A DNA stretch of 11,205 nt, from NCBI GenBank assembly GCA_947178085.1, contig CAMWWS010000053.1:1-11205 (forward strand). Direction: 5' to 3'. A program made the position numbers and the translations under genes. Of the stretch, positions 1 through 7,026 are shown one piece after another. The DNA comes from an uncultured Lachnospiraceae bacterium (GTDB taxonomy: Bacteria > Bacillota_A > Clostridia > Lachnospirales > Lachnospiraceae). Within the stretch, counting starts at the first letter, position 1. The number at the start of each line of letters is the position of its first letter. The notes under the pieces are model-generated. The model saw nothing but the letters and a program-made list of their open reading frames with translations, was not told where the DNA came from and did no database searches.

Positions 1-15
1 TTGTAAACCATGGTG

Positions 16-21
16 TATAAT
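16..21 (+). promoter_or_regulatory. Possible -10 box of a rho promoter
   Basis: A perfect TATAAT lies 135 bases before the rho start codon. The matching -35 box would fall left of the window edge, so the promoter cannot be confirmed. If it is real, transcription would start near base 28 and rho would have a leader of roughly 125 bases. A perfect TATAAT also arises easily by chance in AT-rich spacer DNA. Confidence 0.35.
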
Positions 22-112
22 AGATTCATTAGATAGGTTTTTATTACATTTCAGTATACATATCAAGAAATAAACCCCTCGACCAAAGAGTGAATGTAAA
101 TATAAAAAATGG

Positions 113-144
113 GTGTTTTGCTCAGGTATAGTTGATAAAAGCAC
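113..144 (+). promoter_or_regulatory. Weak stem-loop abutting the rho ribosome binding site
   Basis: GTGTTTT (113-119) can pair with AAAA-CAC (137-144, one bulged G at 141), leaving a 17-base loop. The right arm ends at the base before the Shine-Dalgarno sequence (145-150). Rho is autoregulated through its leader in several bacteria, so a control structure here is plausible. The stem is AT-rich and short, and it may be coincidental. A second 7-bp inverted repeat, TTACATT (44-50) with AATGTAA (93-99), lies further upstream. Confidence 0.25.
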
Positions 145-150
145 AGGAGG
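145..150 (+). promoter_or_regulatory. Ribosome binding site that fixes the rho start
   Basis: AGGAGG sits 5 bases before the ATG at 156. An in-frame TTG at 132 would add 8 residues but has no Shine-Dalgarno sequence, and this site would lie inside its coding sequence. The ATG is therefore preferred. Confidence 0.85.
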
Positions 151-155
151 AATTT

Positions 156-1532
156 ATGAGAGAAAAGTATGAATCATTAGCGCTTGCGAATTTGAAAGAA
201 CTCGCAAAAGTTCGTGGTATTAAGGGTGCTTCTACGATGAAGAAGGCGGATTTAGTAGAAGCAATGCTTAAGGAAGACGAGAAAGATAAGGCAGCGGGAA
301 AAGAAGTTGTTGTTAAATCTATCGTACCGAAAAAGCAGGAGAAACAGGAAAAGGCGGAGAGCGCTTCTTCAGGGGGAGAGGAAGAAAAATTCCCGGCGGA
401 GCTTGACAGCGGAATCATGGCACACGGTATTTTGGAAGTCATGAGCGATGGGTTTGGATTTATCAGGTGTGAGAATTATCTTCCTGGTGAAAATGACGTT
501 TATGTGGCGCCGAGCCAGATTAGAAGATTCGGACTTAAAACAGGTGATATTCTGGAGGGAAATACCAGAGTTAAGACGCAGAGCGAAAAATTCAGTGCTC
601 TTCTTTATGTGAAATCAATTAACGGGTATGCTCCCGATGTGGCAATGCGCAGAGCTAATTTTGAAGACCTGACGCCTATTTTTCCCGATGAACGACTGAA
701 ACTTGAGGTTCCGGGAGCTTCTGTGGCGATGAGAATAATGGATTTAATGAGTCCTGTAGGAAAAGGGCAGAGAGGAATGATTGTATCTCCGCCTAAAGCA
801 GGCAAGACGACTTTATTAAAAGAAGTAGCTAAATCAATTACAAGGAATACGCCGGAGGCACACTTAATCATATTACTGATTGATGAGCGTCCTGAAGAGG
901 TAACCGATATAAAGGAAGCTATTGAGGGACCGAATGTCGAGGTTATATACTCCACGTTCGATGAACTTCCGGAGCACCATAAGAGAGTATCAGAGATGGT
1001 AATTGAGCGTGGGAAACGGCTTGTAGAACATAAAAAGGATGTTGTGATACTGCTTGACAGTATCACCAGATTGACGAGAGCTTATAACCTTACTGTTCCG
1101 CCGAGTGGACGTACATTATCGGGTGGTCTGGACCCGGCAGCTCTTCATATGCCGAAACGGTTTTTCGGTGCAGCAAGAAACATGAGGGAAGGCGGAAGCC
1201 TGACAATACTGGCGACTGCTCTTGTAGAAACCGGAAGCAAGATGGATGATGTGGTTTACGAAGAATTTAAAGGCACAGGTAACATGGAAATGGTACTTGA
1301 TCGTAAGCTTTCGGAAAGAAGGGTATTTCCTGCGATTGATATTCCTAAATCAGGAACCAGAAGAGATGACCTGCTTCTTGCACCGGACGAATTGGAAGCA
1401 ATCAATATTATAAGAAAGGCGCTGAACGGACTTAAGCCGGAAGAAGCTGTAGATAAGATTCTGGATATGTTCGCCAGAACCAGGAATAACTTTGAGTTTG
1501 TTAATATGGTTAAAAAAATGAGGTTCCTGTAA
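156..1532 (+). CDS. rho: Transcription termination factor Rho
   Basis: This is the hexameric RNA-dependent ATPase and helicase that loads on nascent RNA and dissociates RNA polymerase. From the ATG at 156 the protein has 458 residues. An N-terminal Rho_N (SAP-like) domain covers about 1-39. A Lys/Glu/Ser-rich low-complexity linker follows at about 40-85. The cold-shock-type RNA-binding domain spans about 86-160 and carries an RNP1-like DGFGFIR at 98-104. The RecA-type motor then runs to about 440. The Walker A motif PPKAGKTT is at 212-219 with Lys217. The Walker B motif VVILLD ends at Asp301. The loop containing SGRTLSGG lies around 317-324. Escherichia coli Rho has 419 residues, and most of the extra length is the charged linker, a kind of insertion common in Firmicutes and Actinobacteria. 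No hairpin-plus-T-run terminator follows the gene. Confidence 0.97.
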   Translation: MREKYESLALANLKELAKVRGIKGASTMKKADLVEAMLKEDEKDKAAGKEVVVKSIVPKKQEKQEKAESASSGGEEEKFPAELDSGIMAHGILEVMSDGFGFIRCENYLPGENDVYVAPSQIRRFGLKTGDILEGNTRVKTQSEKFSALLYVKSINGYAPDVAMRRANFEDLTPIFPDERLKLEVPGASVAMRIMDLMSPVGKGQRGMIVSPPKAGKTTLLKEVAKSITRNTPEAHLIILLIDERPEEVTDIKEAIEGPNVEVIYSTFDELPEHHKRVSEMVIERGKRLVEHKKDVVILLDSITRLTRAYNLTVPPSGRTLSGGLDPAALHMPKRFFGAARNMREGGSLTILATALVETGSKMDDVVYEEFKGTGNMEMVLDRKLSERRVFPAIDIPKSGTRRDDLLLAPDELEAINIIRKALNGLKPEEAVDKILDMFARTRNNFEFVNMVKKMRFL

Positions 1533-1562
1533 TACAGCCGATATTTTTTGAATAAAAAGTAC

Positions 1563-1591
1563 TTGCATACAATAAACAGCTATGCTATAAT
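1563..1591 (+). promoter_or_regulatory. Sigma-A promoter of rpmE, extended -10
   Basis: TTGCAT (1563-1568) and TATAAT (1586-1591) are separated by exactly 17 bases, and TGC precedes the -10 box, which gives an extended -10. The predicted start is near 1598. This would give rpmE its own transcript, separate from rho, with a leader of about 85 bases. Confidence 0.85.
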
Positions 1592-1599
1592 ACATAAGC

Positions 1600-1659
1600 T
1601 GTCGGTTATTCATGACAATAGAAAGTTTGCAAATTGTATATTCTATTTTCGTACAAATT
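1600..1659 (+). promoter_or_regulatory. Candidate structured leader of rpmE
   Basis: The untranslated leader can form a small TGTC/GACA hairpin (1600-1603 with 1614-1617). It can also form a longer stem of AAATTGTA (1631-1638) with TACAAATT (1652-1659), with one A-A mismatch and a 13-base loop. The second stem ends 5 bases before the Shine-Dalgarno sequence at 1665. Ribosomal protein leaders for L31, including a Firmicutes type, have been described. I infer a possible autoregulatory element from position and pairing, but I have not matched a consensus. Confidence 0.4.
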
Positions 1660-1682
1660 AGAAAAAGGAGTGTAGTTATAAA

Positions 1683-1889
1683 ATGAAAGAAGGACTTCAT
1701 CCTGAGTATTATCAGGCAACCGTAACATGTAACTGTGGCAACACATTCGTAACAGGATCAACCAAACCGGAGATTCACGTTGAAGTTTGTTCTAAATGTC
1801 ATTCGTTCTATACAGGTCAGCAGAAAGCAACACAGGCCAGAGGACGTATTGATAAGTTCAATAAGAAATACGGTATGGAAAACAATTAG
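1683..1889 (+). CDS. rpmE: 50S ribosomal protein L31, zinc-binding (C+) type
   Basis: This is a small protein of the large ribosomal subunit, located at the central protuberance where it bridges to the small subunit. The 68 residues are the usual family length. The start [10 protein letters not shown] is characteristic. Four cysteines, Cys16, Cys18, Cys36 and Cys39, form the CxC and CxxC zinc site of the zinc-containing form, which distinguishes it from the zinc-independent YtiA-type paralogue. The Shine-Dalgarno AAGGAG (1665-1670) is 12 bases from the ATG, which is long. The gene has its own promoter before it and a strong terminator after it. Confidence 0.97.
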   Translation: MKEGLHPEYYQATVTCNCGNTFVTGSTKPEIHVEVCSKCHSFYTGQQKATQARGRIDKFNKKYGMENN

Positions 1890-1922
1890 TTTGCTTAAAA
1901 ATGTTGGGGTGGTGCCCCGGCT

Positions 1923-1950
1923 AAGTCAGGCTGTCAAGCCTGACTTTTTT
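1923..1950 (+). terminator. Intrinsic terminator between rpmE and the DUF1385 gene
   Basis: A perfect 10-bp stem, AAGTCAGGCT (1923-1932) with AGCCTGACTT (1937-1946), has a GTCA tetraloop and runs into a stretch of six T. A smaller hairpin, GGGG (1906-1909) with CCCC (1915-1918), extended by two G-T pairs, lies just before it. Only 20 bases separate the T-run from the next start codon, and they contain no promoter. The terminator must therefore leak or be controlled if the downstream genes are to be transcribed from here. Confidence 0.9.
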
Positions 1951-1970
1951 AGATGTAGCGTGGGAGGCAG

Positions 1971-2999
1971 ATGATTTTGAGGAAGAAACGTAAGCGCTCA
2001 TCCGGAATTGGCGGTCAGGCAGTTCTGGAAGGTATTATGATGAAAAATAAAGATACGTATGCGGTAGCCGTCCGTAAGCCGGATGGAAAGATTGAGGTAC
2101 AGGTAGATACTTACCATAGCATTATACATGGCAGTATATTGCTTAAGATTCCTTTTGTCAGAGGTATTTTCAATTTTATTGACTCTATGATTCTGGGGAT
2201 GAAAAGTCTGAATTATTCCGCTGATTTTTATGAAGATGAAGACGCCAAGGAAACTGTGGCGGATAAAGCTTTTAATAAGATATTCAAGGGTAATGCGGAA
2301 AAAGTCTTTTCAGGAATAGTAACAGTTATTTCCATAGCGCTTGCAGTTGCTATTTTTATAGTGCTTCCGTGGTATCTTACTTCTCTGTTTCAGGGATATG
2401 TCAGAAATGATTCTTTGATGGCAATCATAGAAGGAGTTATCCGTATTTCAATTTTTGTCTTATATGTGCTGAGCATTTCGTTGATGAAGGATATCAGAAG
2501 ATTGTACAGGTATCATGGGGCGGAGCATAAGTGCATTAACTGTATAGAAAAGGGGCGTCCATTGACTGTCCATAATGTGATGAGAAGCTCTAAAAGGCAT
2601 AAACGCTGCGGAACCAGTTTCATGCTGTTAGTTATGCTGATCAGTGTTGTTTTGTTTTTCTTCATAAGAGTTGAAAATCCGCTTTATAAGGTTTTACTGC
2701 GTATAGCGCTTATTCCTGTTATAGCGGGTATATCATATGAAATTATCATGCTGGCAGGAAAGAGCAATAATATTCTTATTAGTATTATTTCTTTGCCCGG
2801 TATGCTGTTGCAGGGACTGACGACGAGAGAGCCGGATGAAAGTATGGTAGAAGTTGCAATTGCAGCAGTCGAGTCTGTTTTTGACTGGAGAGCATATTTA
2901 TATGATGTCTTTGGTTATGAAATAGACGATTCCTGGCTGGTGGATGGGGAAGAGCCGGAAGAAGATGATGAAGAATCGGAAGATGAGATAGAGGAATAA
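1971..2999 (+). CDS. DUF1385 family integral membrane protein (YqhQ-like)
   Basis: The biochemical role of this family is not known to me. The 342-residue protein carries the family signatures. GGQAVLEG lies at 14-21 after a basic N-terminus (RKKRKR, 4-9). YHGAEHKCINC lies at 181-191 and RHKRCGTSF at 209-217. TTREPDE follows at 284-290. Hydrophobic segments are at about 114-138, 150-172, 215-233 and 241-262, with a weaker one near 268-282. The conserved His and Cys residues between segments suggest a metal or catalytic site, which is inference only. The C-terminus (about 326-342) is strongly acidic. The Shine-Dalgarno GGGAGG (1962-1967) is only 3 bases from the ATG. A TTG two codons downstream (1977) would have a more normal 9-base spacing and is an alternative start. 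It is probably the first gene of an operon with prmC and prfA. Confidence 0.9.
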   Translation: MILRKKRKRSSGIGGQAVLEGIMMKNKDTYAVAVRKPDGKIEVQVDTYHSIIHGSILLKIPFVRGIFNFIDSMILGMKSLNYSADFYEDEDAKETVADKAFNKIFKGNAEKVFSGIVTVISIALAVAIFIVLPWYLTSLFQGYVRNDSLMAIIEGVIRISIFVLYVLSISLMKDIRRLYRYHGAEHKCINCIEKGRPLTVHNVMRSSKRHKRCGTSFMLLVMLISVVLFFFIRVENPLYKVLLRIALIPVIAGISYEIIMLAGKSNNILISIISLPGMLLQGLTTREPDESMVEVAIAAVESVFDWRAYLYDVFGYEIDDSWLVDGEEPEEDDEESEDEIEE

Positions 3000-3044
3000 T
3001 CTGATACTGAGTATGGATGCATGGCGGTATCGCGGCAGTCTGGC

Positions 3045-3049
3045 AGGAG
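3045..3049 (+). promoter_or_regulatory. Ribosome binding site that fixes the prmC start
   Basis: AGGAG lies 7 bases before the ATG at 3057. The in-frame ATG at 3021 has no Shine-Dalgarno sequence, and the 12 residues it would add do not resemble a PrmC N-terminus. Confidence 0.8.
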
Positions 3050-3056
3050 TATATAT

Positions 3057-3944
3057 ATGGATTTACATTATGGGAAAGTGTATAAATGGGGTGAGGAGCA
3101 GCTTGAAGGTGTTGGGATTTCGGAGGCTAAGCTGGACGCGCGGCTGCTGCTTGAGCATGTATGCGGAACCGATAGGAATACACTGCTCATACATGGTGAC
3201 ATGGAAGTTTCGGAAAAAGATTACAAATGTTATGTCAACTATATTGCCGAAAGAAAGAAACATGTACCTCTACAGTATATTACAGGTGTACAGGAATTCA
3301 TGGGATTGGAATTTGCGGTAAATGAACATGTTCTGATACCCAGACAGGATACGGAAATACTTGTTGAGGAGGTAATGCGGCATCTTCATGATGGGATGCG
3401 CATTTTGGATATGTGTACCGGTTCCGGTTGTATTTTGTTGAGCCTGCTGTATTATTCCAACGACTGTACCGGAATAGGTACAGATATCTCCCAAGATGCG
3501 CTGAGTGTTGCAAGAGAGAACGCCGATAAATTTCAAACATTGAAGAATGGATTGAATGTTGAATTTATACAGAGCGATTTGTTTGAGCAGCTTGAAAAAA
3601 AAGCGGAAGACTGTTATACAGGATCATTTGAAATCATTGTATCCAATCCGCCATATATAAAAAGCGATGTTATTGAAACGTTGATGCCGGAAGTAAAGGC
3701 GTATGAACCGCGCTTGGCGCTGGATGGAAAAGAAGATGGTCTGTTCTTTTACCGTAAAATAATAGAGCGGGCAGGAGACTATCTGACCGGCGGTGGGGAG
3801 CTTTTTTTTGAAATCGGATATGATCAGGGACCTGATGTAAAGAGGATGATGGAAGATGCAGGATATGTTGAGGTTGAAGTGGTGAAGGACTTTGCCGGAC
3901 TTGACCGTGTGGTACATGGAATCTTGAATAAAGCAGCAGTTTAA
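3057..3944 (+). CDS. prmC: Release factor glutamine methyltransferase PrmC (HemK)
   Basis: This enzyme transfers a methyl group from S-adenosylmethionine to the glutamine of the GGQ motif in class I release factors, which speeds peptide release at stop codons. The predicted protein has 295 residues, close to the family norm. The N-terminal helical domain (about 1-75) includes LDARLLLEH, typical of the family. The signature IPRQDTE lies at 94-100. SAM-binding motif I, centred on Asp118 with GSG at 122-124, opens the Rossmann domain. The catalytic substrate-binding tetrapeptide NPPY is at 197-200. All key residues are present. The gene lies directly before prfA, which encodes its substrate, with a gap of 42 bases and no terminator, so the two are probably co-transcribed with the DUF1385 gene. 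Confidence 0.96.
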   Translation: MDLHYGKVYKWGEEQLEGVGISEAKLDARLLLEHVCGTDRNTLLIHGDMEVSEKDYKCYVNYIAERKKHVPLQYITGVQEFMGLEFAVNEHVLIPRQDTEILVEEVMRHLHDGMRILDMCTGSGCILLSLLYYSNDCTGIGTDISQDALSVARENADKFQTLKNGLNVEFIQSDLFEQLEKKAEDCYTGSFEIIVSNPPYIKSDVIETLMPEVKAYEPRLALDGKEDGLFFYRKIIERAGDYLTGGGELFFEIGYDQGPDVKRMMEDAGYVEVEVVKDFAGLDRVVHGILNKAAV

Positions 3945-3986
3945 CAGAATAACTAAAATATAATTTAATTTGGAAAGGGCCAAGAT

Positions 3987-5063
3987 ATGTTTGATAAGTT
4001 AGATGACCTTTTGAGAAAATATGAAGAGATAATGAGTGCATTGAGCGAGCCTGATATAGCCAATAATCAGGAACGTTTTCGTTCCCTGATGAAGGAGCAG
4101 AGCGACCTCACTCCGATTGTGGAGGCATATAAAGAATACCGGAAATGTAATCAGGACATTGAAGACAGCATAGCTATGCTGGATAGTGAATCTGATGAAG
4201 AAATGAGGGAGATGCTCAAAGAAGAGCTTGCTGATGCTAAGAAAAGAGTTGAAGAGCTTGAGAATGAGCTGAAGATACTGCTTTTGCCTAAAGACCCGAA
4301 TGATGAGAAAAATGTTATAGTGGAAATACGTGCAGGAGCAGGCGGTGACGAGGCAGCATTGTTCGCAGCGGAAATTTATCGTATGTATGTCCACTATGCT
4401 GAAGGCAGGAGATGGAAGGTTGAGACGGTAGAGGCGGAAGAAATCGGAATCGGCGGGATGAAGAGCGTTACTTTCATGGTAACGGGTCAGGGAGCTTATT
4501 CCGTATTAAAATATGAGAGCGGCGTGCACCGCGTGCAGCGCGTGCCTGAAACTGAGTCCGGCGGTCGTATTCACACTTCGACAATCAGTGTGGCGGTGAT
4601 GCCGGAGGTGGACGAAGATATAGACATAGTAATTGAAGATAAAGATGTACGTATAGATGTCATGCGGGCTTCCGGCAACGGCGGTCAGTGCGTCAACACT
4701 ACGGATTCTGCTGTGCGCCTTACCCATTATCCTACGGGTATCGTAGTGTACAGCCAAACAGAAAAATCCCAGATTCAGAATAAGGCGAAAGCATTTGCGC
4801 TGCTGAAAGCGAAGTTATACGATATCGAGCAGCAACAGAGACACGATGCGGAAGCGGAACTGCGCAGGAGTCAGATAGGTACAGGAGACCGCTCAGAGAA
4901 AATCAGGACATACAATTTCCCGCAGGGACGTGTAACTGACCATCGGATTAACCTGACTATTTACAAGCTGGATAAAGTCATGGACGGCGACATTCAGGAA
5001 ATTCTGGATGCCTGCATTGCAGCCGATCAGGCGGCGAAGTTGGCAAAGATGAATGAAAACTAA
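3987..5063 (+). CDS. prfA: Peptide chain release factor 1 (RF1)
   Basis: RF1 recognises UAA and UAG in the ribosomal A site and triggers hydrolysis of peptidyl-tRNA. The protein has 358 residues against 360 in Escherichia coli. A long charged helical N-terminal domain (about 1-105) is followed by the codon-recognition domain. The tripeptide PET at 187-189 fits the RF1 PxT anticodon-like motif and excludes RF2, which has SPF. The catalytic GGQ is at 232-234, and Gln234 is the expected PrmC target. The flanking residues are GN before and C after, where Escherichia coli has GA and H. The Shine-Dalgarno sequence is modest: AAAGGG (3974-3979), 7 bases from the ATG. No intrinsic terminator follows, but a new promoter begins within 20 bases. 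Confidence 0.97.
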   Translation: MFDKLDDLLRKYEEIMSALSEPDIANNQERFRSLMKEQSDLTPIVEAYKEYRKCNQDIEDSIAMLDSESDEEMREMLKEELADAKKRVEELENELKILLLPKDPNDEKNVIVEIRAGAGGDEAALFAAEIYRMYVHYAEGRRWKVETVEAEEIGIGGMKSVTFMVTGQGAYSVLKYESGVHRVQRVPETESGGRIHTSTISVAVMPEVDEDIDIVIEDKDVRIDVMRASGNGGQCVNTTDSAVRLTHYPTGIVVYSQTEKSQIQNKAKAFALLKAKLYDIEQQQRHDAEAELRRSQIGTGDRSEKIRTYNFPQGRVTDHRINLTIYKLDKVMDGDIQEILDACIAADQAAKLAKMNEN

Positions 5064-5081
5064 ATTTTTATATTATCTATA

Positions 5082-5110
5082 TTGACAATAGCTGAAAAAG
5101 CTGATATTTT
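5082..5110 (+). promoter_or_regulatory. Sigma-A promoter of the lipoprotein gene
   Basis: A consensus -35 TTGACA (5082-5087) is followed after exactly 17 bases by TATTTT (5105-5110), preceded by TGA, an extended -10. The start would be near 5117, leaving a leader of about 30 bases. An inverted repeat, AGCT-GAAAA-AGCT (5090-5102), lies in the spacer and could be an operator half-site pair or chance. Confidence 0.75.
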
Positions 5111-5131
5111 ATTTATTGTTATTGAAAACAA

Positions 5132-5137
5132 GGGAGG
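5132..5137 (+). promoter_or_regulatory. Ribosome binding site that fixes the lipoprotein start
   Basis: GGGAGG is 10 bases from the ATG at 5148. The open frame extends upstream to a TTG at 5082, but that TTG is part of the promoter -35 box. The 22 extra residues would also bury the signal peptide. Confidence 0.85.
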
Positions 5138-5147
5138 ATATAGACAG

Positions 5148-5801
5148 ATGAAAAAGAAATTTTCAATTATTTTAGCATGTATCATGCTGGTTGGTGTACT
5201 CGGAGGTTGTGGAAATTCATTTGATGCATCAGCATATTTAAAGGCATTATTGGATAATTCTTATAAGAATGATTCCAGCCAGATCGTATCAATGAAGATT
5301 GCGACTGCTGAGGAAGCAGCAGAACTTTATGAGCAGGGACTGGATGCTGAAGTAGATTCAATGGCTTCCGCAGTAGGCAGTCTCTCAAGTGAGCAGGAAG
5401 AAGCGTATAAAAAACTGTTCGCAGATGTTCTTGCAGGGGCTAAGTACACCGTTGGTGAGGCTAAGAAACAGGATGATGGATCTTTTGTAGTAACAGTAAC
5501 TTATGAGCAGATGAATGTATTTAAACCGGCTATGGAAGCTTACATGGAGGCAGTATATGCGCAGAGCGAAATATGGATGACTGAGGGACTTCCGTCTGAT
5601 GCTGAGATGACAGATTGGCTTGCTACGGCATTAAAAGACTGCATTCAGGATTCTCTTAAGAGTGTGACTTATGATGAGCCTCAGACAGCTACAGTTAAGA
5701 TAAGCCTTAAAGATAATGTATGGACGCCGAGTTCAAGCGACCTCATGAATTTGGAAGAAGTATTCTTTGATCTTGACGATGCATCTTCTGTATTGAATTA
5801 A
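5148..5801 (+). CDS. Secreted lipoprotein of unknown function (DUF5105-like)
   Basis: The 217-residue precursor begins with MKKK, a hydrophobic stretch (5-18) and the lipobox LGGC ending at Cys21. It should therefore be exported by Sec, lipidated by Lgt and cut by signal peptidase II, leaving a lipid-anchored protein on the outer face of the membrane. The mature part is acidic, largely helical in appearance, and rich in Ala, Glu, Asp and Ser. The pattern near the start, with YLKALLDNSYK at about 32-42 and then EEAAELYEQ at about 60-68, resembles small clostridial lipoproteins grouped under DUF5105. That match is from memory and tentative. No enzymatic motif is visible. It is a single-gene unit with its own promoter and a strong terminator. 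A substrate-binding or envelope-maintenance role is conceivable but unsupported. Confidence 0.85.
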   Translation: MKKKFSIILACIMLVGVLGGCGNSFDASAYLKALLDNSYKNDSSQIVSMKIATAEEAAELYEQGLDAEVDSMASAVGSLSSEQEEAYKKLFADVLAGAKYTVGEAKKQDDGSFVVTVTYEQMNVFKPAMEAYMEAVYAQSEIWMTEGLPSDAEMTDWLATALKDCIQDSLKSVTYDEPQTATVKISLKDNVWTPSSSDLMNLEEVFFDLDDASSVLN

Positions 5802-5836
5802 TGATTGAATACGTATACAAAGAATGGTTTACATGG

Positions 5837-5874
5837 TCCCCACAGGAAGCTTCTTCCGTGGGGATTTTTCTTTT
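5837..5874 (+). terminator. Intrinsic terminator after the lipoprotein gene
   Basis: TCCCCAC (5837-5843) pairs with GTGGGGA (5858-5864), and GGAAG (5845-5849) pairs with CTTCC (5853-5857). This makes a 12-bp stem with one bulged A at 5844 and a CTT loop. TTTTTCTTTT follows. It should end the lipoprotein transcript efficiently. Confidence 0.93.
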
Positions 5875-5902
5875 AGATTGAAAGAAGGGAATGATTATTA
5901 GA

Positions 5903-7006
5903 ATGGAATACAGAGTGAACAAAAGGACTGGCGATAAAATCAGTGTGATTGGCCTGGGAACAAGCTATATATCGGAAGCATCGGAGATGGAGGCGATAGA
6001 TGCCATTGTTTATGCGTACGAACGCGGCATAAATTATGTGGATTTAGCTACCGCCGGTGCGAAGACATTTTCTTATTATGCGAAAGCGTTGGGAAGCTTA
6101 AGAAAGCAAGTGTTTTATCAGGTGCATTTTGGCGCAAATTACGAGACAGGTGAATATGGCTGGACAACTAATCTGGATAAGGTAAAAGGGCAGATTGACT
6201 GGCAGCTTAAGACCCTGAGAACAGATTATATCGATTATGGATTTATCCATTGCCTTGATGAGGAAAAAGACTGGATTTCATATCAGAAAAACGGTGTACT
6301 GCAGTTTTTGCTTGATATGAAGGATAATGGCGTAGTAAAACATATTGGACTGTCTACTCATACGCCGGCGCTTGCTCATCTGGTACTTGATACCGGATTG
6401 GTAGACCAGCTCATGTTTTCCATCAATGCAGGATATGATTACCAGCATGGAGATTATGCCAACGGAAGCGCAAGTGAAAGAATGGAATTGTATCGATACT
6501 GTGAAAAAGAGGGAGTGGGTATTTCCGTCATGAAGCCTTTTTCCGGAGGTCAGCTTCTGGAAGGGAGAACATCTCCATTTGGCATGGCGTTATCACAATA
6601 CCAATGCATTCAATATGCGCTGGATAAGCCGGGTGTGTTGACAGTACTTCCTGGTATACGCAATGTGGAGGATGTAAAAAAACTTTTGGGCTTTTTCGAG
6701 GCGGATGCCAAGGAACGTGACTATTCTGTCATTGGCTCCTTTACGCCGAAAGATGCAGCAGGTACATGTGTATACTGTAACCATTGTCAGCCATGCCCTA
6801 TCGGATTGAATGTGGGTTTGATAAATAAGTATTATGATTTGTCAAGAGCCGGCGATGTTATGGCGGTAGAGCATTATAATAATTTGGGTCTTCATGCGGA
6901 TGATTGTATTGAGTGTGGACACTGCGAGTCCCGCTGCCCCTTCCATGTGGCGCAAATGGCAAGAATGAAGGATATTGACGAATACTTTAAAACGCTGTTG
7001 CCTTAA
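5903..7006 (+). CDS. Aldo/keto reductase-fold oxidoreductase with two C-terminal [4Fe-4S] motifs
   Basis: The first 280 or so residues follow the (beta/alpha)8 aldo/keto reductase pattern, for example VIGLGTSY near the start, TDYIDYGFIHCLD at 107-119, KHIGLSTH at 146-153 and SVMKPFSGG at 208-216. The C-terminus is a bacterial ferredoxin-type domain with two clusters: Cys289, 292, 295, 298 and Cys335, 338, 341, 345. This layout belongs to the predicted oxidoreductases of COG1453. Of the usual tetrad, Asp47 and His116 are present. The Tyr position (residue 52) is Gly, and the Lys position appears to be His75. The substrate is unknown, and the clusters suggest electron transfer. I chose the ATG at 5903 (367 residues) because MEYRVNKRTGD resembles family N-termini. 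The ATG at 5891 touches the AAGGG sequence (5885-5889), too close to use it. No clear promoter is seen after the preceding terminator. Confidence 0.87.
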   Translation: MEYRVNKRTGDKISVIGLGTSYISEASEMEAIDAIVYAYERGINYVDLATAGAKTFSYYAKALGSLRKQVFYQVHFGANYETGEYGWTTNLDKVKGQIDWQLKTLRTDYIDYGFIHCLDEEKDWISYQKNGVLQFLLDMKDNGVVKHIGLSTHTPALAHLVLDTGLVDQLMFSINAGYDYQHGDYANGSASERMELYRYCEKEGVGISVMKPFSGGQLLEGRTSPFGMALSQYQCIQYALDKPGVLTVLPGIRNVEDVKKLLGFFEADAKERDYSVIGSFTPKDAAGTCVYCNHCQPCPIGLNVGLINKYYDLSRAGDVMAVEHYNNLGLHADDCIECGHCESRCPFHVAQMARMKDIDEYFKTLLP

Positions 7007-7026
7007 GTGTCTGTTTGTGCTATAAT
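6998..7026 (+). promoter_or_regulatory. Extended -10 promoter of the DUF4143 ATPase gene
   Basis: TTGCCT (6998-7003) and TATAAT (7021-7026) are 17 bases apart, with TGC directly before the -10. The -35 box overlaps the last codons of the reductase gene. The predicted start is near 7033, leaving a leader of about 30 bases. Confidence 0.75.

Noticed and set aside
605..1066. Minus-strand 153-codon frame opposite rho
   Set aside because: It is the shadow of the conserved Rho motor domain, Ser-rich with no domain features. The same reasoning applies to the other minus-strand frames across the window.
1780..1974. Plus-strand 64-codon frame overlapping the end of rpmE and running through the terminator
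   Set aside because: It lies in a different frame from the certain rpmE gene, crosses the terminator stem and has no ribosome binding site or recognisable motif.
3959..3964. TATAAT between prmC and prfA
   Set aside because: There is no TTGACA-like sequence at 16-18 bases upstream; the nearest TTGAAT is 29 bases away. It is probably AT-rich spacer, and prfA is likely read from the upstream operon.
5793..5819. TTGAAT and TATACA at the end of the lipoprotein gene as a promoter for the reductase gene
   Set aside because: The spacing is only 15 bases, and any transcript would run straight into the strong terminator at 5837-5874.
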